Shown: positions 1 to 11,124, counted from the stretch's first letter. The stretch: DNA of 64,000 nt from Chara braunii (GCA_003427395.1 BFEA01000490.1:654753-718752), one strand, 5' to 3'. Made by a program: numbers and translations. The notes: generated from the sequence alone by a model not told the origin.

Positions 1-600
1 GGACCCCTCGTTGCTACGGTGCAGAAAATCGCGAGGTGCAGAAATCGGTTCGTCACAAGAGACCTCTTCAGCCTAGGTTACCAAGGCTGGAAGAACCCTC
101 AGCCGAAGCATCACGTCAATGGCCGCGCCAGACAAAACCAACGGAACCTTGCGCCATCGCCAGCCGCTGTAATCCCAATTGCCCACATCAACTCCGCGAT
201 ATTCCTCGCAGGGAGCCGTGCCAACAAGGCGCCACCAACTCATGAGCCGGCCCATGTCGATAGCGGAGCGGCACGACACTCTCGGTCGCGTCGCGTCGCG
301 TCCCTTCATGTTAACGCACCGCGACTTTTGGGGTCGGGCTGCCGCTGATAACTCTTATCAACGGCCTTTGTCACGTGTACGAAAGTCGTGGTGAGGGGCC
401 CACGGCCGATGGATGGGCCAAGTACTGGTGGATGACCAGTACGTTTCCCGGCCATTTTTCTCCAACGCGCCTTGCATGCTCTCGCAACTTTTGGGGGTCC
501 AGCCAAAATGAGGTCCGTGGTGGTTTGTTTTTCTTAGGCACGAAGTGCATTTGGAGCCCCGGGCAAAAGTACTGGTGGTTTGAAGATACATATATATTTT
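1..600. repeat. Degenerate ends of the TTAA transposon family
   Basis: No gene is seen. Two stretches, about 300-440 and 470-590, end in the same block that bounds the transposons at 6.9-7.95 kb and 10.6-12.8 kb: a GTTAACGC-rich or GC-rich subterminal part followed by GGCCAAGTACTGGTGG or GCAAAAGTACTGGTGGTTT. The opposite ends are not found, so these look like fragments or decayed copies. Assignment rests on the shared terminal block only. Confidence 0.4.
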
Positions 601-974
601 TTAAGGAATAGGGAAGAAACTATTTCATGGAACCAGAGAGCCGGATCAAAAAGCTAGGAAGAGAATCCGTCATTTTTTGGTTTATGGTGCCTGTTGTTGT
701 ACATGTTTTAGGCAAGGAATAGAAAGATGCTGACTCTAGACTGGTGTGGGAGAGATTCAGGCTTGAACCCCACAGTCAGGCGAACAGGCCTTGCATGAAA
801 TATTTTGAGACTCCACTGCATCCGGCAAATTTGGGCAGAAGAAAGGATTTCGGTCTCTACTCTTACTACCTCCATTTTCTCGGCACTCCATCCAATCAGA
901 ATGCATCCTCTCCACACGGGATGGCTCGACCAAGAGAGTGCCCCCCCGCCCCCCAACCCTTTTTTTTTAAGTAC

Positions 975-1147
975 GCGGGAGTCACAAAAACGAGTTAAAA
1001 TTGCACTATGGGGCAAGATACAGTTTGCAATTGCACTTTGGGCACCCTACCCGGCCAGAAAGCTGGTTTGTATACATTGCCCGAACTGCAATTCGAAACT
1101 GTATCTTGGCCCATAGTGCACTTATAACTCATTTTTGTGACTCCCGC
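975..1147. mobile_element. 173-bp foldback MITE with ~60-bp inverted arms
   Basis: The two ends are near-perfect reverse complements for about 60 bp. The left arm begins GCGGGAGTCACAAAAACGAG and the right arm ends with its complement (ACTCATTTTTGTGACTCCCGC region), and both carry a TGCACTATGG.GCAAGATAC block. The centre is only about 50 bp. No target-site duplication is convincing, so the superfamily is unknown. It cannot encode protein and would be non-autonomous. Confidence 0.75.
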
Positions 1148-1171
1148 ACAGTTTGCCCTTTTTCCTTTTAT

Positions 1172-1681
1172 TTAAGCCCAGGTTGTTGTAGAGGTTGGAT
1201 TCCGACGTAAGAGAGTCAGCTTCGACCCTTGGCCATGTGGCTGAGGCCCTGTGTTCCTATGGGACTCCCTTCCCACCTACCAGTCTCATATTTCTCCCCG
1301 GCACACCCGTACTCCCACTCTCCTACCTCAGTGTCCATCACTCGGGATCGCCACCCTCCAGTCTGGGGGTGACCTTGACCAGACAGCGGTTGCAGGTACC
1401 AGGGCTAAGCTGAGCCCCACTCACCCCGCTCAGCCCTGATCGAAGCATAGTCGAAGGAGCCTGTCCCCCGGGTACTTCAGGTGCTAGGTAGAGGTTGCAC
1501 TACAAGTCCAATAGGTGGACCTATTTGCGTTCCTACCGTTATGTACACAGCTGTTGTTACTGTTGTTTGTTGTTAGGTTGTTCACTGTGCACATTGTTTT
1601 TTTTTTTTTTTTTTTTTTTTTTTTTGACCCCTTGGGTGATAGGGAAATGTTGCCAAAAATTGCAAAAACATAAATATAACT

Positions 1682-1717
<36 letters not shown>

Positions 1718-1990
1718 ATTTTTATCAAGCCCAGGTTGTTGTAGAGGTGGGATACTAGACCAATGACAGTTATCCACAATAGTTGTTACTGCTTGTTGTT
1801 GATGGTGAGCTGTTTTTCTTGTTCCTTGGATTTTTTGTGCGAGGGCACGGGAGGCAGGCAACCCCAATCAATCCCCCTAGAGACCCCCACCACCACAAGA
1901 GCCCTACAAACACCAGCCATAGACTGTACCAAGTCTCCTCTCATCAACTGTTCCTAGATTCTATGGGTGGTCTATAGGGTCCCAATGTTT
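1172..1990 (-). repeat. Two copies of a T-tailed dispersed repeat (R5)
   Basis: The phrase AAGCCCAGGTTGTTGTAGAGG occurs near 1174 and 1731, the second directly after a long T run (1683-1713); another T run lies at 1598-1625. A related copy starts near 36610. The T runs read as poly(A) tails of minus-strand retroposons whose 3' end is CCTGGGCTT plus A tail. No ORF is recognised and the 5' ends are unclear. Confidence 0.4.
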
Positions 1991-2162
1991 TTTCAGACTA
2001 AAATGGACCATCGAGCATAAAAAGTCTCACTCTCATCAACTGTTCTGTTCCATGGGCGAGCTGTCCTGGCGGGGCTTAGAGCCATTTTCTCTTGCCCGTC
2101 CTCGTAGTAGGCTATGCCCAGGCTTTTGCCATGGGCCTGGCAGTGGGGCTCAGCCCTAATAT

Positions 2163-2164
<2 letters not shown>

Positions 2165-2231
<67 letters not shown>

Positions 2232-2294
2232 GGACAATTTGCTCCAATCTATTCGTGGGGAGCAGCACGTGCTGGAAACCAGGTCCAGCGTCCC
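2165..2294 (-). mobile_element. Retroposed LINE-tail copy with 66-nt poly(T)
   Basis: Read on the minus strand this is GGGACGCTGGACC..., the GCTCC...GGAGC region, then a ~66-base A tail (T at 2165-2230). The core matches the 3' ends of the LINEs that end near 24.9 and 59.7 kb. It carries the CGAATAGATTGGAGC variant of the second hairpin, which also occurs near 10540 and 26110. Confidence 0.7.
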
Positions 2295-2340
2295 ACATGA
2301 ATTATTACACAACATATGAGGTGCCGGGGCCATTACCCAG

Positions 2341-2496
2341 CTTCGGCTAAGAATCTTTTTTTAATGAAGAACTAAAAAATTGAATACTATGGGCTTCGGC
2401 TAAGAATCTTTTTTTGATGAAGAACTAAAAAATTGAATACTATGGGCTTCGGCTAAGAATCTTTTTTTGATGAAGAACTAAAAAATTGAATACTAT
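2341..2496. repeat. 53-bp tandem repeat, three copies
   Basis: Three almost identical units start at 2341, 2394 and 2447, each CTTCGGCTAAGAATC, a T7 run, then GATGAAGAACTAAAAAATTG and ATACTAT. Copy 1 differs at one base (TTAATG instead of TTGATG). The near identity indicates a recent local expansion. Confidence 0.9.
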
Positions 2497-2819
2497 GCTA
2501 TATCAGCCATTCCAGCTTCCTAAACATAGACCAACTCCTAGCCCTCCCTATACCGGGACATTACTACTCAAAGACAGTACTGACCAGACCAACATCATCC
2601 ATAGCTGACCTAGGAATTTAGGTGCATCTCAATTTTTGTTGCACGACGCTTCTTGCTTGCGCACGCTTTGCCGCGCCAGGATCTGTGTTCTGACTTTTCC
2701 GCGCCTTAATCGTTGCATGCAACTGTAAATTTTGTTTGGGCGGGCATAATTGCGATTGTAATCCTCTTGTTCTTGATATCTTTTGTGACTTCCCTGTACG
2801 CGCGCGCTTCTTTCTCTGC

Positions 2820-3072
2820 CCTATTGGCATGAACGCTTGCATGATTGGATCAATGTGTGGAGTGAGGCTACATCCCCCACACCGCGGTCCGGCCATGCAG
2901 ACGTCGGCACTTCCTTCTTCCTCCTTCCTTTTTCCACTTAGGCACATCCACGTGTATCTTGCACAAGCATGCATGTTATAAATATTGCAAGCGAGATTAA
3001 CTCGCTCTCTAAGAATTCCGGAAGTTAGCGCGATCGAGAGGATAGGCTAACGAGCAAGATTTGGAAGGTAAG
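2820..3072 (+). promoter_or_regulatory. Possible TATA promoter with first exon and splice donor
   Basis: TTATAAATATTG at about 2978-2989 is a good TATA box. ATTGG (inverted CCAAT) occurs at about 2823 and 2846. Roughly 80 bases downstream of the TATA box, GGAAG^GTAAGT near 3067 is a strong 5' splice-donor match. I cannot identify downstream exons, so this may be a chance assembly of signals or the promoter of an unrecognised transcript. Confidence 0.25.
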
Positions 3073-3244
3073 TAGAGAGTTGGGCGATCCGACGAGCTGG
3101 TGCTGGGCATGCGGGGTTGATGTGGGGCCGTGACAGACTGTGGCGCACGGACGAACCTGGCTTGCATGCTCGAGCTAAGCGGGGTGACACCTCTGTGTGG
3201 GTGCGAGGCGATGGACTGCCTGCATCAGTGCATCGGGAGGTTGT

Positions 3245-3246
<2 letters not shown>

Positions 3247-3303
<57 letters not shown>
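3247..3303. repeat. (GA)n microsatellite
   Basis: An uninterrupted GA run of about 55 bases. The flanks 3304-4990 contain no ORF with recognisable similarity. A 214-codon open frame at 3656-4300 lies here but has no motif I can name. Confidence 0.95.
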
Positions 3304-3304
<1 letters not shown>

Positions 3305-5030
3305 GGGAGATGTGTGGTGGGCTTCTTCTGCTATTCTTCTAAGTAATTGTGGTTTTTCTTCCATCCTTCTGAGCAATTTTGATACTCAGCACCAGTTGCC
3401 TTGCCCTTCTTTTTTATCGGCATCTCAAACTTTTAGTTTTCCTTACCTCCTTTCTTCGGAGGCTGACATGTGGATTGTTTTTCCCCACTCCCCGTCTCTG
3501 TCTTTTTGAATCGGCAAAATCGATTGAATGGTTCTCGACAATCGATCCTTGTGTGATCTCTGGGTTGATTGGACAAAAAATTGTTGCATGGTCCTCAATT
3601 TTTTATGTTGTATGTAAGCTAGATGCCTGGATGATAGGCGCGATTATGTCTGTGTATGAATGATAGGCATGCTAGACTATTAGATGACCAGACGATCCAC
3701 CTCGTGACCCTCTGGCTTTCACCCACCCGATCGAGGACAAGTCATACGCGCGCACGCATAGGCCCGACCAAGGACAATCGCTGCCTATATGTGCGTCTGC
3801 GAAACTTGAACTCGACTAAGTTCCCTAATGGCCGATGTTTCACCCCGACGTGCAACATGAATATCAGTGTTCCCTTTCGTGTCACTGACCATGAGTGTTT
3901 GAGGGATCGGGAATTCCTGGAACATTGGGAACACTCTTGTCTGTCTGCACGACCCTGGGCGGAACCTCTGGAATTTCCCTACCTGATGGGGAACGAATGT
4001 ATTTGCGAGTGGGACCTCGAGCAGGCCTTGGCATGCAACCCCCATCTCCCCAGCTACTCTAGCCCATACACGTGTCACGTCCTCACGGAACCCGAAATCA
4101 TTATCTTAGGGACCGAATTCCCTCCTCATCACCTCATCCTACCCTATCACTCCCTAACCACCGTCCCCTGGCTCACAATCGCTCCTCATTGGCCCCAACC
4201 CCCGTGCTCGGAGTGTCTGTGGGGCCACGAGTACCGAACCTCTGGCTTCATCCGGCGAACCCGCTTGGAGAAAGAACAACGGTGCACAGCCTGCGCTTAA
4301 GGCCAGCCGCATCGGACTCGGAGAATTGCAATGTTCGACGTCAGCAGGTGACGAATCAGCTGGATAGTCATAGCGTTCCGACAGTGCACCAGATACGACC
4401 CAGATGATGGAACCAATGGAGGTGGTAATTCCACTCCCCTAAGCAAAACAGAACTCCTCCTGCATTTATTTCCCATAGCTTGCCACAAGAGATCCCAGTT
4501 CTAACTTGGGACTCCACCCCCACTTTCCAAAAACCCTTGGCACATCCCTTTTCGCACTTCCAGACCCACTCACACTCCGATCAGGAAGACGCACCGGGCG
4601 TGAGGTTGGGCATCACAAGGGCACAAGGACAGGTGTCAATCGGGGAGTTCCCTGCCTCTACATTGGCCGTGTGGTTTTGGTACCTTAAGTTTTGAAAACC
4701 AACCTGTTTTGGTGTGCGAGCAGATGAAACTGGTAGAGGGATTTGCTCTGTCGATGGTATAGGGAGAACTGGCTATGGTGACACGCTCCAGTGCTGGGTA
4801 CGAAGTGAGAGATCACTGTCTCAAATGAAGGTTGAACTCAAAAGGACAATAATTTATGCTTGCTAAGCTAGTCTTTCGAGTTTGTTCTTCGAGTCTGTGT
4901 TGACTTCTAAGTGTACATGGCACGAGAGGGCTGCTCACTGTGTGTCTCCCGACAGACTGTTGCCACAGTCTGCCTTAACCTACTTAACGAGGTGATAAGA
5001 GCATCCCCGGTAAGTAGGTCCCAGCGTCGA

Positions 5031-5370
5031 AGGCTCCATCTATTGGTGGGGAGCTACACCTGCTGGAAATCAGGTGCAGCGTCCCTGTACGATGATGTGA
5101 ATGTATCTGCTGGAAATCGGGTCCAGCGTCCCTGTACAATGATGTGTGTATCTGCGGGAAATCAGGTCCAGCGTCCCTACGATGTGATGATATCAGCAAT
5201 ATATGTCAGATGGTGGGAGGACTCTATCCATCTGAACTACAGTATCTCCAAAGCAAACAGAGGCATCGAGCCCAATCTTATCTATCAGATGGAACCCTAA
5301 CCTTGATGTGGTGTGTATTACACTGATGTAATGTGTGTCAGCTGGAAATCGGGTCCATCTTCCCTAGTCC
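5031..5370 (-). repeat. Hairpin array ending in the LINE-type tail (minus copy)
   Basis: On the minus strand the unit GGGACGCTGGACCTGATTTC plus CAGCA recurs four times (near 5365, 5190, 5140 and 5095), followed by the full tail with CCCCACCAATAGATGGAGCC at 5031-5053. Each unit can fold as GCTGGA/TCCAGC around a 7-nt loop. A plus-strand counterpart with the same layout is at 36133-36460. Both lie 3' of a (GTT/AAC)n-rich segment, so this looks like the 3' untranslated part of a dispersed element. No poly(A) is seen at this copy. Confidence 0.65.
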
Positions 5371-5685
5371 CTCATACAATGATGTGTAATACTATGCATC
5401 CGATGGTATGTGAAGATGTTTGTTAAGTTTGTATATCTTCCCATAGAGCAGAAGTCAAGTATTATCCTATCAAAACGCATGTTCATCAATCCCCCACCGA
5501 AGGAGTCAAAGCAAAGCACGAAACCCTAAACTGCCCACCTCCCCTTGGGGGCCATCATCGAAACATGTCTATCTTATGTTTATCAATCGAAATAATGTCA
5601 TCCGAGGGGGAAACCCTAAACCTCCTTATCAACCATATCAGCCATATCTCCATCATGACGCCGAGCAGAGGCTGAACGCCCTTGA

Positions 5686-6088
5686 TTGAAATTGTGGGTC
5701 AGGCAATTTCAATCCCTTCGACTATCCTACCCTCGCCCTGAGCTGGAAAGCAAGAAGCAATTCCATATCCACATTGGAGGGGGGAAGGATAGAACACCAC
5801 TTTTTTCCAGCCCCAATCCCCTTCCCCCGTCAGATCCCTGCATCTCACTCACCATTCTGATGATGAAATTGGTTGCACGGTCGCTGCTGCCAGTCCCGCT
5901 GTTACCGTGGTCATCGTTGTTGTTTTTGTTGTTGTTGTTGTTGTCCTTGTTGTTGCTTTTACCGTCATCCCCGACCGCTCTGTCGTTGTTGAAGCTGTTG
6001 TTGTCGTCGTTGTTATTGTCGTTGTCATTGTAATTGTTGTTGTTGATGCTGTCGCCGTTGTTGTTGTCGCTGTGTCCGTTGGTGTTGT

Positions 6089-6170
<82 letters not shown>

Positions 6171-6340
6171 GATGCTGACGCCGGAGTTATCTTCGTCTTC
6201 CTGTTGTTGATGCTGACGCCGGAGTTATCTTCGTCTTCCTTCGCTCCATCCTCCTGCCAGTCCTCATCCACCATTCTATCATTGCTTTGTTTTGTGCACT
6301 TTTGTTTTTCTCTGGTGTCTTGTTCACTTGAGTAGGATGG
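5686..6340 (-). pseudogene. Minus-strand copy of the Asn-rich repeat gene
   Basis: Read on the minus strand this has a short acidic lead-in, a duplicated 38-bp block (about 6172-6240), a long (AAC)n tract (about 6085-6175) and then a conserved tail of about 50 residues starting ATNFIIRMVSEMQGSDGGRG and ending in FPPPMWIWNCFLL...GRG-stop. The tail aligns with HADAIIIYMMGEMPQADEGE at 29.55 kb and SEIIISMMGAMLQADVVGYG at 35.65 kb. The duplicated 38-bp block shifts the frame between lead-in and tail, so the copy is probably broken. Function is unknown. The coding part is followed (3') by the hairpin array at 5031-5370. Confidence 0.5.
6085..6175. repeat. (GTT)n / (AAC)n microsatellite
   Basis: A nearly pure GTT tract, with less regular GTT/GTC repeats extending back to about 5910. 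On the minus strand it reads AAC and would encode Asn, Thr or Gln runs depending on frame. The long poly-Val and poly-Thr frames across it are therefore low-complexity artefacts. Confidence 0.9.
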
Positions 6341-6907
6341 AGAATGGGGCATACATGTAATTTTGCTGCCCATTGTTGTAAAAATCCTTGTGACTTTCTG
6401 GATGGATATATATTTTAGTAGTAGTTTTAGGGTAATTGGGGCTAGTTTCATTCTTCGGCCGCGGCGGCAGTCTTCCCTGGCCGGTATCGCCCACGTGCAG
6501 GTTAGGCGCAGCCCCCGCATGCTCCCTTGGTTGAGGCATTGTGAACCTGGGCCGGGTGCTACGGGTTCCCCGCCACCTTCTGTCGTCTATAGCTGTTCGC
6601 CCCGAGCGCCACCCTCTGTCCCCTATAGCTGTTCACCCTGAGTTTCGCCCCTCCAGCATGGGCCCGGTGACTCCAGCTCAATTCAACAACCCAAGCAGAT
6701 CCGACAAACCACAGCAGTACTACTGAAGATGTGACTACCCCGACCCAACATTGGCAACTGCAAAGAAGCAAGGGATTCTGTGAATGCATATAAGGAGGAC
6801 AGCAGAAGGTCGAAAGCCGCCCAAGATGAAACGGAAGACAAGGGCTCCACACAGCGGAAGGGTATGGTGGCTACACTCCCCTTGGTAAAGGCGCCAAAGG
6901 GGGGGAA

Positions 6908-7945
6908 GCCCACCACTTGGCCCAGCTATTGCAGCCGAGCCTGAATATGCCCTGCGCGCCAATTTTTGCCGAGCCTGCGGGGAGTGGGAAAAAATACGGG
7001 ACATCTGCTGCTGCAAGCAGGTACCGCCCCTTCCTTTAGACCTGCTGCCAGCAGATGGAACGTAAACAGGCCGTCGTTTACTTGTTTCCACTCACGCATT
7101 CAATGCTCCCGTGAAGGATCTTCTTCCCCAAAAAAAAAAGCCAAAAAAAAAAGAAGAGAGAAACGTGAACGCCGTGCAGCAGTGAAGCCAGATACATGCG
7201 TCGAACTTGCAACGTTACGCTGCCTCTGGGACCTGCGGCAATGAATGCTCCCCGTCTCTCACGGGGAGCAAGTGCAGAAACAGCCAACTATCTTATTATC
7301 AAAAAAAAAAAAAAAAAAAAAAAGGNTCGAAGTTGCAACGTCACACTGCCTCTGGGACCTGAGGCATTGAATGCTCCCCGTCTCTCACCGGGAGCAAGTG
7401 CAGAAACAGCCAACGATCTGATTACCAAAAAACAAAAACAAAAATGAGAAGGGGGAAACGGGAAACCAGCATCTGAACGTGATTGCCCTATACATCCAGA
7501 TCTGATTCATATAACGCCTTGCAGAAGTGAAGCCAGATACATTCTTCCCCCCCAAAAAAAAAAACGAGAAGGGGCAAACGGGAAACCAGCAAGTACTCAA
7601 ATATATATCCATCCAGATCTGATTCATATAAGGCCGTGCAGAAGTGAAGCCAGATACATTTCCCCCCCCCCCCAAAAAAAAAACAATGAAAAGAAAGGAA
7701 AGCAACCATCTATCTTTATTTTTTCCTTGTCCGTTTTCTTTCTTGTTTTTTTGCCTCCTTGCTACCACTGTCCGCGTGTTTCCAGATAGCACACCACCAG
7801 GACATCGTGCAGTCCTTTTGCCCCGTTTCCATGGGGCCACCAGCTCCCTCCCCCATCGCCATGCCAAGCCTTTGCCGAGGCGCGGGAAACGCGTAGCGTT
7901 AACGCTAAGGGCCCGCGCCCGATGTATGGGCCAAGTACTGGTGGT
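6908..7945 (+). mobile_element. TTAA-flanked transposon, copy T1 (1.04 kb)
   Basis: The right end reads ATGTATGGGCCAAGTACTGG TGGT followed by TTAA at 7946-7949. The left end, CCACCA.CTTGGCCCAGCTA TTGCAGCCGAGCC, is the reverse complement of the other terminus of copy T2 (10611-12826), which is inserted in the opposite direction. The left TTAA is lost. Inside are two direct repeats of about 110 bp (7196-7310 and 7326-7430), each with a GCTCCCCGT/ACGGGGAGC-type hairpin, and two copies of a 'GTGCAGAAGTGAAGCCAGATAC' region. No transposase is recognised, so it is probably non-autonomous. An N at 7326 marks an unresolved base. Confidence 0.7.
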
Positions 7946-8140
7946 TTAACCTGCAAAGACTCCCAGCGGCAGCAGCTCTTCACTGACCTCAACTTCTCCC
8001 AGCCATCGGCAAACACAAAGGCCTGCCAGCACAAGTCGGGTACACCTGCCCTCACCTCGCCTCAGGGGGGACAGCGAATTCTGCCAACATATGTCAGTTG
8101 TCCGAACATTTGTCAGTCATTGTTCTGTCTTGTAATATGA

Positions 8141-8190
8141 GGGACGCTGGACCTGATTTCCAGCAGGTGCAGCTCCCCACCAATAGATGA
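8141..8190 (+). mobile_element. LINE-tail core without poly(A)
   Basis: GGGACGCTGGACCTGATTTC CAGCAGGTGC and CTCCCCACCAATAGATG are present, giving both hairpins of the tail, but the sequence then leaves the element with no A tail. Confidence 0.6.
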
Positions 8191-8921
8191 CTTCAACTGG
8201 GGACTCTGTGGGGAGTCACTTTGGGAGGCTGCTCTTACCACCTGCCTAAGTGGTATCCAGGAGTCGAAGTTTCAAAAAAAAAGAAAAAGTAGTAGTAGGT
8301 ACGAAGTGGAAGGTGGAATTGAGAGAAGAATTTAGTCTACTTTTAAGAAGAAACAAAAAAGATATATCCGCAGGTGACCAGCCCAAGGTAATTCAAGATT
8401 ATTGTTGAGATCATTGTAGACCGCCCCCAGGTACGGTGTAGAAGGCGAGAGTAGAAGCTGGTGTCAGAAGGTTGGTTCTCGTTGGATGAATTTGAAGACG
8501 CGTGGTTGTGTTTCAGATAGAAGAACCGAAGGAGGTGTGTGGTAGGAGGTGGGCTTTCTTTTCGAGAGCCTTGATGATGGTGCTTCTAGCTCTTTTAATC
8601 TTCAATCTTGCTACCACTCTGCTGTTGTTTTTTTGTTTCTTCAAATTTTGGATGGGAGGTAGGAGGGAAGTGTCTACTAGTAGGTGTTTTTTCTCCTCGG
8701 TGGCTGTGATACATTTCTACGAGCATCGCACTTGACTTCGATCTTGTTGGGGTCTCATTAATTTGTTGTGAAGTTGTGGTTCCATGTAGGGCCGGGACTC
8801 TATTGAGGTTATTGTACATTATATGTGAAGGTTAAATGACATTGCCAGGAGAATATGTCATGATTATTGTTTACTGAGCTTCTGTTACGACAGGTATTCA
8901 GAGTTCAAAGTGCTTGAAGTA

Positions 8922-9011
8922 TCCCCACCAATAGATGGAGCGGCCCCGCCAGGCAAAGCCTCAATCCCGGTGGTTCTCTTACCACCACCGGGATAGAGGT
9001 CTTGCACAGGG

Positions 9012-9046
<35 letters not shown>
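8922..9046 (+). mobile_element. LINE-tail copy, type 2, with poly(A)
   Basis: It starts inside the second hairpin (CCCCACCAATAGATGGAGC). An extra 3' stem-loop follows, ATCCCGGTGGT / ACCACCGGGAT at 8964-8994, further closed by CCTC/GAGG, and then a 30-base A tail. The same extra stem is found at about 60.99-61.04 kb, defining a second tail subtype. Confidence 0.65.
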
Positions 9047-9048
<2 letters not shown>

Positions 9049-9319
9049 AGTATCGTAAGATTGAGTATCATTGAGATTATTGTAGACTGGCCCCAGGTGA
9101 TTCAATATTATTTTCTGTTTAGTTTTTTAACACACACACACACACTGTACCCCGTTCGTTCTGGGGGGTGCCAGTCCGGTTACTTATTACCGGCAAACGT
9201 ACAAAATGTTTATAGGAAAGACAATAAGTGGTGGTTGCATGCAACTGTGAGACTCTCTTTGGTACCTAGGCATCGCATGGCCTTCCTCCCCATTGCCTTT
9301 CCCTTTTCTACCCCCCCCC

Positions 9320-9601
9320 CCCCCGCTCCCAACCCCTTTTTCCCGACCTTATGAACCCAGTGCGGTAGCATGTCCCGTATCCTGTGTGACACCCTCGGCC
9401 ACGGCCGAGGAGGCTGGCCGCAACCCCTCGGCCGAGTTTGCGCTCGGCCACGCCACGGAGAGGTGGAGCCGCGCGCCGGCGATCGGGGCGCGCTCGCCGC
9501 CTGCGCAGGCCGGCCCCTGGCTCCCCTCCCAAAAAATTGAAACATAAAAAAAAAAATGGGGGGTTCATATAAGTGGTTTTCAGAGCAGTTAATATGGTGA
9601 T

Positions 9602-9670
<69 letters not shown>
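9320..9670. repeat. Poly(C), GC-rich block and (CT)n microsatellite
   Basis: A C14 run near 9310-9325 is followed by a CG-rich CGGCC/GGCCG block (9385-9520) and then an uninterrupted CT run at 9607-9670. The start TGTGACACCC plus GGCC-rich DNA resembles the block at 63786-63880, perhaps another dispersed repeat. No gene is seen. Confidence 0.6.
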
Positions 9671-9673
<3 letters not shown>

Positions 9674-9818
9674 TTCAACCCGGGCGGGCTCAGTGCTCCC
9701 GGTAGCGCTGCACCCGCCTGCTGCCGGAGTCACACCCAACGTTCAGAATCTTGTTTTTGCATTGATCTTGTGTGGTATACTTGGATTTGGATGGTGTTTT
9801 TTTTTAATCTCCAGCTTA

Positions 9819-10276
9819 GGGCCTCGTTAGACACTCCTTGGGGATGTGAAATCCACAAGGACGCGCTTGTTCCACCTGTCCTTGGGGACGAAATTGAAAA
9901 AGAAATGTGAAAACACCACAAGGAAATTCCTTGTGGCATCCTTGTGGCCGCAGCCATTTCTTTCTTGTGCCCAAGGGACCTCGTGAGGTCCCTTGGGCAC
10001 AAGGAGTCCGCGTTTCACGGAGAGGAGAGGGCACACGGGTAGATAGACGTTACAGCTGAGAATCTGGATCGTGGCGGCACCCTATTGGCTGAAGGCCTGA
10101 AGCACAACTGTTTTTTTTTTCTTTCTTTCTTTTTTTTTTCCTGACATCAGGCTTAGGAAATGTCCTCGGGCGACGTCCCCGAGGACAGGTGGAATGAAGA
10201 GCCCAAATTCCCTTACGAGCCACAAGGAAAATTCCTTGTGCCTCAAGGAAATCGTAAAGAGTGTCTAACGAGGCCC
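9819..10276. mobile_element. 458-bp PIF/Harbinger (Tourist)-like MITE
   Basis: Terminal inverted repeats GGGCCTCGTTAGACACTC and GAGTGTCTAACGAGGCCC match over 18 bp and are bounded by TTA at 9816-9818 and 10277-10279. The uninterrupted R3 sequence (CAGCTTACCCCT at about 14236) confirms an insertion with TTA duplication. GGGCC-starting ends with a 3-bp TTA duplication are typical of Tourist-like MITEs. It is rich in internal palindromes: 19-bp arms at 9964-10003, CCACAAGGAA.TTCCTTGTGG near 9920, and TCCTCGGG/CCCGAGGA near 10161. Confidence 0.85.
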
Positions 10277-10460
10277 TTACCCCTTCATGTTGGGGTCGCA
10301 AAGGTAGGGGTGAGTGCCATTTGGCTAAGTGGGGTTAGTAGTTGGAAGGATATGAAGCGTCCTGCTGGCGAGGGTGCTAGTTGGTAGGATGGAAATAGGG
10401 CACAGCAGTGATGGAGATGGTGGCTCCACTGTGATAAGTCTTGCCAGAGTGGAGATTAGG

Positions 10461-10591
10461 GGGAGGGTTTACTTGTGAGTCTTGTGTATTCCTATATGGG
10501 ACGCTGGGCCCGGTTCTCAGCACGTGTTGCTCCCCACGAATAGATTTGAGCATTTTGAAAAATCAAAAAGAAAAAAAATGGGGAGGGTTTA
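10461..10591 (+). mobile_element. 109-bp retroposed LINE tail with exact 11-bp TSD
   Basis: GGGAGGGTTTA occurs at 10461-10471 and again at 10581-10591. Between them lies a 109-bp insert carrying GGGACGCTGGGCCCGGTTCT, the CTCCCCACGAATAGA part and an A-rich end. The empty site is seen in R3 near 14430. This proves that the tail fragment moved as a short retroposon by target-primed insertion. Confidence 0.85.
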
Positions 10592-11024
10592 GGTGGTCAG
10601 GGTATGTTAAACCATCAGTACTTGGCCCATACATGGGCCGCGGGCCTTCCCCGTTAACGCGCCGCAGTTTTCGGGGTTGGGGGAAGGCCCGGCAGTGCAA
10701 TGGAGGAGGATGTGCATGGGCCCACAAAAAAACGGGGCAAAGGGACTGTAAGATGTCCTGGTGCTGTGCTATGTGGAAACGTTCGGAGGCTGAAGGTGAC
10801 GAGGGGGAAAAGAGAAAAGGAAAGGAACTGCAACACGCGGCCACAAAGCTGGCTGAAGAGGCAAGGGCTTTCAGGCCCTTTTTCAATCAATTTTCACAAT
10901 TTTCTCAGACATCCCCAAAGGGTAGTGTGGTAGTGTGACCTGGAAGGCGGACTGGGAACAGACAGGGACCACTGGTGCCCCCCAGTGGGCCCTGCTGGGC
11001 CCCAGCCCAAGACGTTGGTGTAGG

Positions 11025-11055
<31 letters not shown>

Positions 11056-11124
11056 TAGTTGGCAAAGGGACGGTAATCCAGCACACTTTCTCATGATTCC
11101 GTATGTGTTTCTTCCAAAATGTAA

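Noticed and set aside
3656-4300. 214-codon plus-strand ORF
   Set aside because: No recognised motif, no promoter or splice context tied to it; may be chance. Not called as a gene.
5849-6520. 223-codon Thr-rich minus ORF and 142-codon Val-rich plus ORF
   Set aside because: Products of the (AAC/GTT)n tract; only the conserved tail module on another minus frame looks real.
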